Source: Pithys albifrons albifrons (taxonomy: Eukaryota > Chordata > Aves > Passeriformes > Thamnophilidae). Taken from it: DNA of 64,000 nucleotides. Under the pieces are notes generated by a model. It saw nothing but the letters and a program-made list of their open reading frames with translations. It had not been told where the DNA came from and did no database searches. Numbering within the stretch: the first letter of the stretch is position 1; every line of letters starts with the position of its first letter. Positions 27,424 to 39,126 of this stretch are shown in pieces. The translations under genes were made by a program, and so were the position numbers. The DNA lies in the NCBI RefSeq assembly GCF_047495875.1, contig NC_092461.1, positions 66,762,299-66,826,298 of the forward strand, in the 5' to 3' direction.

Positions 27424-27545
27424 GCATAGAATCATAGAACACTTTGCTATGGAAGAGACATCTAAAAGTTATCTAGTCCAAATATTGCAGCTTCCATAGC
27501 AATGTTCCACAGCACTCAGGATTTAATGTAAAATGCTGTATCCGC
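27424..27545 (-). mobile_element. Degenerate CR1 3'-end fragment
   Basis: The plus strand begins CATAGAATCATAGAAC and continues through a decayed version of the avian CR1 terminus, with ATCTAGTCCAA recognisable at about 27471. The rest matches only loosely and homology is lost by about 27545. It is an old, 5'-truncated copy pointing to the minus strand. Confidence 0.7.
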
Positions 27546-28850
27546 TTCCTAAGGCACTATGTCTCCACATTATGACCTCACAATTTAGTTGGCCAGTTTA
27601 AGACACTAGAAGCTTTAAATCAGCATATTCAAAAGTGAAGAGCAAGAAAGAGGAACTTCATTTTATGTGCTCTTACTTTTATTTTACTTTATTCAATCTT
27701 AAAACTTTAGACTTTCCCAGTTAGCCAAATTCTCTCCATGGGTTCAAGGAGGGCTTTTGCTGCCTTCCCAATTTGCTTATTATTGTTTTTGTCCTTTCTA
27801 AGTCACTCAGTACCTAGATGAAAACCACTCAGTGCTCTCCTTTTTCATCTCTTTTCTTTTTTTTTTTTCACAGATGTTCATAAAGTCCTGTACAAATGAA
27901 CAGTTTCTGAAAATTCTACTTTGCAGAATTTTTCAAAATATTATCCATTGTTCCATTTACAGCAAGAAAGCACTCAGACCCTGGAAGAAGGAGTACTGAA
28001 GCCAGTAACACCCAGTTTGACAAAACCAGAACTGTTTTTCCAACAGAACTAAGTAAGATCTCACAAGTCAGGTAGGGGTATGCACAGCCAGAAAAGTTTT
28101 AAGCAAAAAATCTGGGTACTTGTATCTCTGAGTTTGAAATCCTGTTTGCATATTATAGGAGAAGAGAGGCTTGATCTCAGATGGCTTGACTCCTTCTCCA
28201 CTATCCCACTCACTGGTCTCTTAGGAGACCTTAAATCTTCAGTTCTTACATCTTAGGTATTGTTACATATTATTTTGTGCAGTTATTATTCCTGCAAAAT
28301 GGCTTTGGCACTGTGTTGGCCTGACTTCAAGGATTCCTGCTGTTCACTGGGGTGAGGAAGCCAGTGGCTGTACATTTTTGTCTTTCCTGTTCCACAGGAA
28401 TATACATCATAATATCACATTAGAAGAAAAAGAGAGCTCAGAATATTTTGATAGGGAAGATAACTAAGTGAGTTTCTTAAATAAGTAATGGCTTGTGTTG
28501 TTTCCCTCTATTGGTAAAGGTAGTATGAGTTTACTCTGTCATAGAAAGTGACATCTAAAAATTAGAAATGGACACATAACTAACTATGAATAACTAGTGT
28601 TGTTTATATGACTGGAACTCCAGTTATGAAGCAGCATATAGAACTAGAAGAGTCACATGGAGAGTTTGGAGTAATCAATATTAAAGTCTACTGAAATTAA
28701 TTATCACAAAATTTAAAAATATTTTTAATGTAGTTATCCCTTTTATGTATGAGTTTAGACTCAAAAGATGAGCCTTACAATTAAAATTCAGACATTAAGA
28801 ACCAAAGTTACTCATTTTATTTCAGTATTTACTTCAATTTCTTATTCAGT
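27546..28850. other. Unique noncoding DNA
   Basis: Nothing recognised. A short T run at 27857-27868 is the only low-complexity patch seen. Confidence 0.5.
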
Positions 28851-28957
28851 TAGAATCACAGACTATTCTGAGCTGGAAGGGACCCACAAGGATCATCGAG
28901 TCCAACTCTTAAGTCAATGGCCCACACAGGGGACTGAACCCATGGCCTTGGCATTAG
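28851..28957 (-). mobile_element. TguSINE1-like SINE, 5'-truncated
   Basis: On the minus strand this starts inside a tRNA-Ile-like sequence near the anticodon arm (CTAATGCCAAGG). It runs through the T arm, where the box B match GGGTTCAGTCC differs from tRNA-Ile by little, and the end of the acceptor (GGGCCA). It then passes into a CR1-type 3' tail (GTTGGACTCGATGATCCTTG, then GGTCCCTTCCAGCTCAGAA) and ends near TGTGATTCTAAC. A tRNA-Ile head joined to a CR1 tail is the plan of TguSINE1 of songbirds, mobilised by CR1 enzymes. The first half of the tRNA part is missing. I rely on memory of the family, so the name is likely rather than certain. Confidence 0.82.
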
Positions 28958-30839
28958 GGTTTTTTTAGTTGTTTGGGGGGTTATTTTTTAATTATTTTTT
29001 TAATTTAGCAGAAATGAGACTTTTAAAAGTCAAACATATATCTGATTTTGATACCTTCATGTCTTTCTTGAATCTCACACTCTTTTGTGGGAAGCCTGGT
29101 CTCTGTTTCCCAGTGGGGGAAAATCTCTTAATTTCACTTGGGGTTCAGATTTCATATGAAGTCTTCTACTATGATGCAGTTTTTTAATATAAATGAGTAA
29201 AAGTCTTGTTAAGTAAATGAAGGAAAAGTTAACCAATTATAAAGACTGTATTTCCAGCATTAACTTTTTAAAAAGAATTTTATTTCAGTATTAGATTACA
29301 TTTGAGAAGCTTATTAAAAGAACATTACATTTGCAAAGTCAATTTCTGGTAACTTGCTCAGTGCCAAGATGAGGGCTGCATAAACAGATTCAGTCATAAG
29401 CAATACTATGTTTTAATGCTGCATTAACTGAGAAATGTTTATAACTCTCAGAATCCAAAGTCCAGCACAATCTTGTTTTATGCAAGTCTATTTCCCTATA
29501 CAGACAAATTTAAGATCTCAAGAATTATTCAAGTACTTACTGTTTCAAGCCTGAATTTAAATACTTTGCTAGAGGGATGGCTATACCTCAGTTCCCTACC
29601 AAAAAATACAAGACAATGCCATTTTTTACTGTAATTTTCCTTTCTCTTGTACATGGTTTACTGCAATTGCAAACTTTCTGGCAAGTACAGTATTTTATTG
29701 GGTAGGTCTATCAAAGCAGTACTCATAATTTAGGTACTGCTATAATATAGATGAATGAATAAAGAGCAACTTGTTACAGCAACACAATTTTTCAAGATAA
29801 GAAAAATATATATTAGACCTCAAGAACTATGCTCCAATTCATACAGTATGTGGTACATGCTTAAGGATATTATGACTTTTTAATGACTTTCCTAGAAGTC
29901 ACCAGGCACACAACAAACCTGAAGGTCTACTAACTGCATTAATGGATAAGGGTGCCATCAACATTTGCTGTTAACAGTGTAATAAAGTCTGCTTCTGTGT
30001 GAAACCTCATAAGCCAGACACTTAATCAAAGCAAGCATTCATTCATTATTTTAATTTAGCTGGAAATATCTCAAAAGCCAGTAATGATAGCATACATGCC
30101 TATTTATGCTAAAATAAATCACTGGATATTTCACTGTGTTTCTCTGCATTTACTTTTGTTAAAAATAGGGTTTCAGTGCAAATCTTCAAAAACAAATTAA
30201 AATCCAGGACAGATTCAATGAGAAATTTAATTATCAATGTTCTGTTCAACTAATTGTCTCATGGAGACAGTGTGTTTCATAAGAGAAGACTGCAAACAGA
30301 TGAGTTCAGAGATAGCAGAGTAAATGCATTCTACAGGCTCAGCACTTTGCCTAGAGTTTTGGCAGTTGACTCAGATTTTACTCAGTGGACCTCTTGGAAG
30401 ATCTGTGAACCACAATTACAATTGAAACTAGTCTCAGAATACATAAATTCTGAAAAAATTCTGAAAAATCATCTTTGTTGAATGGGCATTTTTGAAAAGT
30501 TTATTACTGTACTTTTTCTAGAATAGTCCAGAGGCAGACTATAAAGACCTGAGAGCTAGCCTTGAAACAGGATATTTCAAGTGTGTTTCTGTTTGCATGG
30601 TGTCTGAATGAGGATGTGAAGCACTTGGACGAGTCAGGTCCCTGGTCCTTTCTGGGCACTTCCCTGTGGACACAGATCCTGATTGCTTTGAGCAAGTGAA
30701 CAAGCACACAAGAGTGATCAAGAGTTAAGGTATCCTTCCTGAGCCACTTTGTGTCTGAAAAAATGCAGAGTTTGCAAAACCTCTTTGAGGACATCGGCAA
30801 ATGGGAGCCTATGAGCCATCACTGAAACTGCTTGACCTA
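28958..30839. other. Unique noncoding DNA
   Basis: No gene recognised. 30504-30839 adjoins the CR1 fragment and carries an open minus-strand frame, but past the CR1 homology its residues resemble nothing I know. Confidence 0.5.
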
Positions 30840-31330
30840 ATTCTGCCACCAGATGGAAGAACCAAAGAACACACTCTTCCCCCAGCCTGTCGCATTGCAT
30901 TGGGTTGCTGTGACCCAAGTGCAGGACCCAGCAGTTGGCCTCATCCCATTGATCCAGCCTGTCCACGCCATTCTGCAGAGCTTTCCTGCCTGTCAGAAGA
31001 TGAGCACTCTCACCCAGCTTGGTGGTGTCTGTGAACTGACAGAGGATGCCCTTGATCCCCTTGTCCAGACCATCAATAGAGATATTAAACAGAACTGGTC
31101 CCAACAGTGAACCCCGGGAAACACCAGCCAGCAGCTGGATTTAAATCCGTTCACCACCACACTCTGGGCCTGGCCATCCAGCCAGTTTTTTACCCAGCAA
31201 AAAGTGCACCCTTCCAACACATGAGCATCCAGTTTATGCAGGAGAATAAACTGCAGCTTTACCAAAGTCCATGTATATTATCCAGGCTTTTCCTCATCCA
31301 CCAAGGACGTCACCTTCCTCTGGACTACTC
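30840..31330 (-). mobile_element. CR1 LINE reverse-transcriptase fragment
   Basis: The minus strand encodes, across at least two frames, a recognisable stretch of CR1 reverse transcriptase. A block WVKNWLDGQAQSVVVNG lies at about 31190-31140. A frameshifted block with GPVLFNISIDGLDKGIK follows, then FTDTTKLGESAHLL and LDQWDEANC. The active-site motif, normally FADD, reads FTDT here, and the residues usually found between ANC and VLHLGH are missing, so the copy is dead. Homology to a more upstream part of the domain (VTSLVDE, near 31310) contains a stop. No 3' terminus is attached; to the left the match ends near 30840-30870. It is an internal relic of an old copy. Confidence 0.85.
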
Positions 31331-34300
31331 CATGAAAAGCATCAGTGAGATAGGACAGATATACTTCTCAGGTGAATGGGAGGACTGCTAAGCCTAGGAG
31401 GGGCTGTGTGCCAAAGGAGGAATCCTTCAGTACTTTTACAACATGGGAATTGTTCTTTTCTTGAATGTACTTCCTCCTGAGAAAGACTTCTCAGTAGCCA
31501 ATTTTCTGCTTGGTGAAAAGGAGATGTTTGAAAGTGTCAAAATATCCCATCTGAATTTATAAAGATTTTTTTCTTGGTAAGTAGCAAACTTTACTTCTCT
31601 CTTTAGAAAATTCATTGTAGAAATAAAATAAATATATAAATCCAAATTATTTTTTTAAGTACACAGGAAAACTATTTCATTCATATGACCCAATAGGGTG
31701 GGATTTCCTTTGTTTTCATTCCCCAGAAATATTGAATATTCTCCATTCTTTTATCCCTAATGAGCTTGGAAAAACACTTGCCCTCATGAATTTTCACAAG
31801 ATAAGAAAATTCCTTGTCCTAGAAACCTGCAGATTAGAAGACAGGCTGAGGGTGTTCTGTGAGAGCACGCAGTGATATTTTTCAGTGTCAGAGTTTATTT
31901 GTAACAAGGAGGTAGGTATGATAACAGTTACATTTATTGGGCTTTCAGGCAGAGAGATAGATGTAGACAGATACAGGTAGTCATTGCATTATTTTCCAAC
32001 TTTTACAAGAAGAGGATATATTTTATACAGTTTACGTTACGAATAGCACAGAGAAAATATGATTACCCTGACAAACTGGGATATTCATTCCAAAACACAC
32101 TAAACAGGAAATTTTGCATAAAGTAGCTTCAAGAGTTCAATCTCAAAGCAGCCTTGAGTGACTTTATTTACTTGTTTGCACATATTATTGGAATGGAGAT
32201 TTTCATCATCTTCTTTCTTAGGCTGGCAGTCACTGGCAAAGCTTCACAGAAGGGTTTGTTAAGGGGGATTTGCCTCACAGGGAGGCATGCTGGTAGGTAA
32301 ACAAGGAAATGAGTAAATATAAGGTTGCACATCCCTAATCCCTCCATTCTAAAATTGAGGGGAAAAAAAAGAAAAAAAACCTGAAACAAGTTATTTTTCT
32401 AGGAAAGGGAGAAGAGAGAAGAAAGCAGGACATAGGGCACATTATATAGGAGATAATGGAGGATGATATTTAGAAGCCAGAAAGCTATTTTTATTTTTCT
32501 GCTCCTCCCCCACTCTTTACTGGAGTGGCTTTTGATATGACTGTTTTCTTGAACTATAAAATCCCATTCTCTTCTTATCCCCAAGAACATTATTTAATCA
32601 ACTCTTTACAGCAACAAACGCATACATTCCTTCACTGTAATTCAAACAGACATTTTGTAATTCAAAACACACCAGAAATAACATTGCCTGTTCCCTTGCA
32701 ATAGGAGTCAACTATTGTGTAATTATGAAGAAAACCTGCTGGAAACAAATTGAAAAATGTAATAACTGGTTTGCCGCCCATGACTTATATGAAGGGTACC
32801 CTGACAGCACAACAGCATTACTAATTATGATGACCCAAGTCAAATTCCCTTTGAGGCTGGTCTCCATCTCACTGCACCCAACTGTAAGGGAGATATTTAA
32901 GAAAATCACATTTTACTTGTCACTTCAGTGCAACCACAGTCAGCATCCTGCATTGGGCTAGTGTTTCTCTGACAACTCCCCAACTACACAAATTGCTGGT
33001 GATCACCATGTTAATTCAGTCTGTCATTGTGTCTGCATTCTGCCACTGTAATTGAAAAAGATGGAGTACTTGTGAAGTCTTACAGGAAAACACTGCTCTG
33101 GGAAAACACCTCTCCAGGTAGGTGTTACAGGCTACCATGCAGTCTCCCCTCTAGATCCACTGTAATTGGCAGGTGCTATGGCTCCTATAAAATTGAGCCT
33201 CCTTACTCACTTGAATCCTCAAAACACGACACTAAAGCTTGGGCTGGCACAGGGATACAAATCACAGCTGCATCAGGCCTGTTGTCAAGGCAGGCAGAGC
33301 AGACACTGCACACTACAGCTCCCAGATCTGACATTGACTCTCTCAGGAATATTTGTTCGTCGGTTTTATAGAATAAAGGTTGCAAGATCAGTCTCAGGAC
33401 ATTTGTTTCTGACCTAGGGGACAAACAAGCACACATAGTACTGCAAATGCATTTACAGCAGACCATCATGGACTCAGGGTCTGCTCATGACAAAATGGCA
33501 TACAATTACTATTATTCTAGATTTTTTTCCGGATTATTTCTTATCCATATATGTGTTCACATCTATGCAGTGCAAAGTAACAGGATGACTAGCATTTGAG
33601 GAAAATACACTATTTTCAGATCAGATACCAGCTGTCAAGTTAGATAGAGAATACTGCATCAGAAATTTTACAGCCTAGTTCACAAAAATTTTATGTGTCT
33701 GTAATCCATGTTTTTGTGTGAAATAGTTGTTCAAATATGCCATGCATAGTGTGCCCTATAAGTACATGCATAAAGACCAGTCAAGGATTGTCTTAGGTCA
33801 GAGAATGGTCAAATGCATTCTAAAAAGAAGAAAGACATGAAGTTAAAATGCTCCTTATTACACTGGTGAAAAATCTGTCTGTAAAGTCTTAAACTGAACT
33901 TAACTCAATTTCTCCAATCTATTATAAAGAAATGAGACACAGATATACAAACACACTTTTTTATTTAATTGAGTGTCCCAGAGAGAAGTGAAATGGAACA
34001 ACTAACAGAGAAATTAATCAGTTTTAAGAATCTCAGATTTTAGGACCAGATCTTTTGTTTCTCCCTTTTTGTCTCTGCGGCTCCTTATGTCAAAGACCCC
34101 CACTGAACAAGCTTCTCTGTGAAGCCCCAAACAAATTCTAAACTCCAGCAAATCTTAGAGAAGTGTTATTTTAGGTAGTCCATAGTTATTTCTTGGTCAA
34201 CCTGATAAAGAAGTGGCTGACACAAAAATCAAAGATATCAGCATGAAAAAATCTTTGTCATTTTCCATTTTTTCAGTGAAATACATTCACATTAGTCATA

Positions 34301-34439
34301 AAAGTATGCAACAGGTTCTGATACAGGAAATTATATAATACTTCTGCTGACCTCAAAGGTTACATCAGTCCTTGAATTCACATCATAAATAGGCCAAATT
34401 TATTATCACAAAGACATTTTGAATACAGTGGACAACAAA

Positions 34440-34590
34440 TAAATTAATACTAGGGGGTTTATGCTGAATGTGATTTTTTGCTATAACCACACCATACACT
34501 CAGAGCTACAATGAAAATGCTGTACTAAACTACTTTTATTTTCATTTGCATATGAATAAAATTAATCTCATTTGAAAAGTAATGGTTCTA
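34440..34590. promoter_or_regulatory. Possible conserved noncoding element with octamer motif
   Basis: An AT-rich stretch free of repeats contains a perfect octamer ATTTGCAT (34544-34551), the POU/OCT binding sequence, running on into ATGAATAAAATTAAT, which offers homeobox-type TAAT cores. This is only a compositional impression: octamers also occur by chance, and conservation cannot be judged from one sequence. Confidence 0.2.
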
Positions 34591-36129
34591 ACAAAACCAA
34601 CTGTAGTGCAACCAGTCAGCATTTTCAAGTCTAGCAGTTACCCAAAGCACTGTATTTTGGAGGCAGTATTTGTAGAATAAGATCAAAAATGCAGATATCT
34701 TTCCAGTTCTGATAGAGGTAGGGGTAGCAGATTTTGTAGGTTCTAATCACCTACTAGCTCAGCTTTAATGAAGATAAGCCTGTAAACTTGCATTCAAGCA
34801 AACTTGAAACTGCATCTCAAAAAGCCAGTGAGCTTCTTTGGCATCAATACGCCTATGTGCATTTAATTTTCAGCCCTTGAGCATGCAAGTACTGGTTTAC
34901 TAGAATTGTCCATGTCTCTGTGTCACTGCCCCCCAGGTCCTTGTTTTTGGCCTAATACTCTTGAATTTTCAGTCAGCTGCTCAAAAACTCAGCTTGCCAT
35001 TTAACCCTCAGTTATGTAATTAAGAAACATCAGAATGGTTGGAGAATATTGTATAAAAGACTATAGGAAACATATTTCTAGAAAAGAAAAAAAGATACAT
35101 TTTTTACTGTAATGTTAAGGTTGTATGCCCATAATGACATTTTTGCTTTTTAAAGTAGCAGAACAAGACAAAGTGAGAAAACTGGCAGTTTATTAATTTA
35201 TTCTTAGTACAGATAATTCAGTTCACAACAGCCACAACGTGTCAATGGAGGCAGACACAACCTCAAACCCGCTAAGTAAGAATTGTGTGTCCAGTCCAGA
35301 AATACACACTGGTTTACACCTTCTAGGCAGAGGAGACCTACTGAAAAAAGCGAGAACACACATGGGTTTAAATTGCCTTCCTGGACAGCAGACACCAGTG
35401 CATCTTACAGGAGTAGCATGTTCTTCCCTTCAAAAGGAGAATGACAGACAAAAGTTTCTAAATATGTATCAAATCAGAGCAGCCCCACCCATATTAACAG
35501 AGTTCTCCTAATTTTTATTTTGCCAAGTGAAGGACGAGCTCATTGCAACCGTTCATTTGATGATAAAAACTCACCCATCTCTAACTCATTTAATTGAATG
35601 CAGAACACTTTATGCCTTTCATTTTCTCTCTCCTTTTTCCTTCTTTTTTTTTGGCCAAGTGGGCTTCTTATTTTGTATCCTAAAGCATTAGAGGTTAATA
35701 AAGGGAGCAAATGGTGAAGGAGATGGAAAAGGAATTTGTTCGTACTTCACTCTCCATTGGGCCATTATGTTTAAATCCATTATGTAGTTTACCTGATGCT
35801 GCGTTCGGAGAATCTGAATGCTGTAGTTCTTTTTAATACTGACATTTTCTTAACACGATTTAAATGAAACCCTTTATTAGTCCAGAGAAGGCTGAACACA
35901 GAACAATAGTAGCTCTGGGAGAGTAATTATTTCTGTTCCATTGTCTAAGATGTTAGGGCTTTTGATTAGTTACACTATACAGTACTTAACAGCTAACCAG
36001 CCACACCAGGGTTAACAATACATAAGATTTTCCCTGTCCCAGCAGCACTCCAAGTACTTCTGAAATGTTGGCTCTGTCTTTAATCTTGTTATTCACAAAT
36101 ACCTCTAATTTTCTGGAGTGTGTGTGAAA

Positions 36130-36910
36130 ACTACTGTACTGCCAGCAGCATAGAACATCATGCGGCAGGCTCTGTTGGGAAGGGATCTGTGTAAAATGGA
36201 TGCATGAAGCTGTGGGTTGTAAGCCATTAAGCTTTCTCAGTACGCTTCTAATGAGCTTATGATAGCCTCACAAAATGACTGTTTTTACTGCAGCCTAGTA
36301 AATTACAGTATGTACAAATTAAATCAGTGGGACCCAACGCAAGCTGTTCCTCATAAGGTTCAACACTTCTTTTAAGAAGTGAAAAATTATGACATGCTAG
36401 AACAGCTATATGTTTCAGTCATGTCATATGCTGAGTGTGTAGTGTAGTCAGTTAATTTCTACAATTATCTGTATAACACTTCTTATTTTGTCCCACAGAA
36501 ACCAAGTACTTCCTCTCTTGTGGTGTTCCTTCATGTTTTGAAATTGGTGTTGTAATGCATATGAATAATAAATTTGTCTCAGCTGATAAAAGTTAAATGC
36601 CAATAAAATAGCTCTCTGAGGTCTTTATCCCTCTCCCGTGGAGGCCAGCAGCAAAATCCCAACTGATTTTATTTTTGATCACTTGTAACCTTCTGCATTA
36701 CATTAAAACCACTTTTGTATATTACTTCCTTGCCAGTCACAGGGCACCATTAAAAATGCTAATAGAAGTTATTTCTACATCTTCACATATTGCCTCAATT
36801 CTTTCTTCCATCAGTTTTATTTCGGTGTGATCTGAGTGGATTAACTCCTGCTGTTCATCACTCCAAGTGACACTCCTATAAAAGAAGCCTTTTGGGGAAC
36901 TAGTGTATAT
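36130..36910. promoter_or_regulatory. Possible conserved noncoding block
   Basis: This 780-bp stretch has no low-complexity runs and no transposon signature. It has a more balanced base composition than its surroundings and many TAAT/ATTA and CAAT-type cores (for example near 36560-36605 and 36750-36770). That is the look of developmental enhancers in gene deserts. No functional site is proved, and the call is an impression to be tested by alignment. Confidence 0.2.
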
Positions 36911-38680
36911 ATTAATGAAAATATGTCTCTTTCTTTCTCCAGCTTTCTCTTTACTTCTCTTTTAATATCATGGCAACTGAACAATATTAATTACAGTTTG
37001 CTAAACAGTCTAAACCATTTTACAATTAATCCTTAAGCACTATTGGCACTGGAACTGACTTGGGCCCACTGAACCAATTTACCTCACCTGAAGACTGCTT
37101 TGTGTATATTTTTTAACTGAGCAGACCGTGGCTTCAAGACGTAAATTCCTAAGAAAGTGTCTTAAGGTCAATGGTGACATTAATAGTCTATAAACGTGAT
37201 GTAGGGTTGTTAAGACTATGCAGAAAGCATACTGAAAGATGACTTTTACTACAGGGACTTCAGTCTGGACAATAACTACCAGACATCCTGCAGGAGGAGA
37301 TGCAGTGCAAACAAGTTGGTGATTCAGAAAGGTTTTCCAAGGGTGGCCCTCAGAAGCATTTCCCAGGCTCTGGGGTTGGGTATGTGTTTCAGCTCTGTCC
37401 AGGTATACACAGGAAAGCACAGTGGCTGTTCCTCCTTTCAACACCATTCTCTGACTTCAGAGGTGTCTTCTATCTGGTCACTCCTTGGCACTCCCATATC
37501 TGCTGCAGTTCGGCTGAATGACTGTGGTAAGACAGAGCAAAGGAAAACTAGGTGAGGTTCTAATAGAAGCATCATCCTCAGGAAATCTAGTGTATATTTC
37601 TGGATTCCTATTGAAAATTATAAAAATCAGGATATATCCCCAAAGAAATTTTACAGTATTGATGACCATTTTTAATAGCAGTGTGAACCGATGAAGTTGT
37701 GGAACAAGGGCAGCATTAGCATCTTCACGCAGCTGACAGACAGTAACAGATCCCTTTTCCTATGTCAAATCATGAAATTTCAACACTCATAATGAGAATA
37801 ATGCTTTTTTCCTTCCAGTTTTCAAGTCTTCTGCTCTCCATTTTCAAGTTTTCCCCAAAATCTCCAGTTAGAACTCACCTTTTAAAAGCTGACTTAAGTC
37901 TTCCTGTTCAAGCATCAAGAAAAACAAACATCACCAGTAACACAAATTATCCTTAAACTTTTCTGAAATAAAAATCAATATAAATTGTAAGAAAGAGCAA
38001 CTGTGCATGTGAATGTTTCATTAAAGCAATGCTGACTGCAATGAAAGGGAAAGGTAAAATCAAAATGGTTGTTACGTTGCCATATCCCCACCACACTCAA
38101 AGTTAATACATGCATGCCAAATTGGAAAATTGTTAAGAAAACCATTTAAGACTGTAAACAACAACAGCAACAAGTCAAACAAAAATACACCAAAGTGCTG
38201 TTAATGATATCTATAAGGTAAATAAATTAGTGAAATGAAGATTGATGCCAGGTGATTTTATAAGCAGCTAGGAAAACCTTGCATGATATCACTTCCTCCT
38301 CCTATTGAAATGACTGCATTTTTCAGCAACTGCATTGCAGATGGCAGCAGTATTTGTAGCAGCTTTAGTCAGTATTAGTATTAAGACAGTATTAAGTCAG
38401 TAGAATATATTAGGTTTCTTCTTCATTTATATATTGATCTGAATACAAGGAACAGTACTAGAATTTTGACTACTCTGTGAACATTTATGTATTTACGTAA
38501 ATGCACACACATATACACTTATAGGCAGAAAATGAGGGGGTTTTTTCCTTATTTTGTTTGTTTATGTGTCTGCCTCTATACTACTGGGCTGCATCTGGCA
38601 TTAATTGACCTCTTAGATATCCTGTCCTCCACCACATATAATAAATGTTTATAATATAGTTAAAAACAGATAGTTCAGCC

Positions 38681-38775
38681 TGCCTTCCTGCCATCCCATC
38701 TTTTCTTCCTTCCTTTCTTCTTACCTTGTTTCATTTCCTCATTTCTTCTTTCCTTCCTTCCTTCTTTCCTTCCTC
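38681..38775. repeat. (CCTT)n polypyrimidine tract
   Basis: About 95 bp almost wholly C and T, with CCTT/CTTT units and scattered interruptions. It is a degenerate microsatellite. Confidence 0.85.
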
Positions 38776-39078
38776 AGCTACGTTTTAAAAACCAAGCATC
38801 ATATACCTTGCATATGTGAAACATCAGAGATGATTAGTACAGACAGGAGATTGGAAACCCATGAAGAATTTCTGAAACCCTGATAAGAAGTGACTCTTCC
38901 TGGCTGTTGATTTATTGATGCTGACAACATTAGTTCTTTTCTCATTTTTGAAAAACTGAAAGTACCTTGGTACTTGGAAAAATACTGAAGTCAAGTAAAT
39001 AATGGAAAAAACCCACAAACCTCTGTAGGATTGAATAGGTCTGCTGAAAGAACCTGCATATGCAGCTTAAAAATACCC

Positions 39079-39126
39079 AAACAAATAACAACAACAACAA
39101 AACAAACAAAACAGAAAAAAAGAAAA
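39079..39126. repeat. A-rich (CAA/CAAA)n tract
   Basis: ACAACAACAACAAAACAAAC-type repeats followed by A-rich DNA. It is low complexity, with no retroelement body seen beside it. Confidence 0.8.

Noticed and set aside
30718..31104. 128-codon minus-strand frame as a possible gene
   Set aside because: Its first half is CR1 reverse transcriptase with a ruined active site. The remainder is unrelated read-through.
37079..37447. 122-codon minus-strand frame
   Set aside because: No recognisable motif and no exon-like neighbours. Plus-strand frames overlap it equally well.
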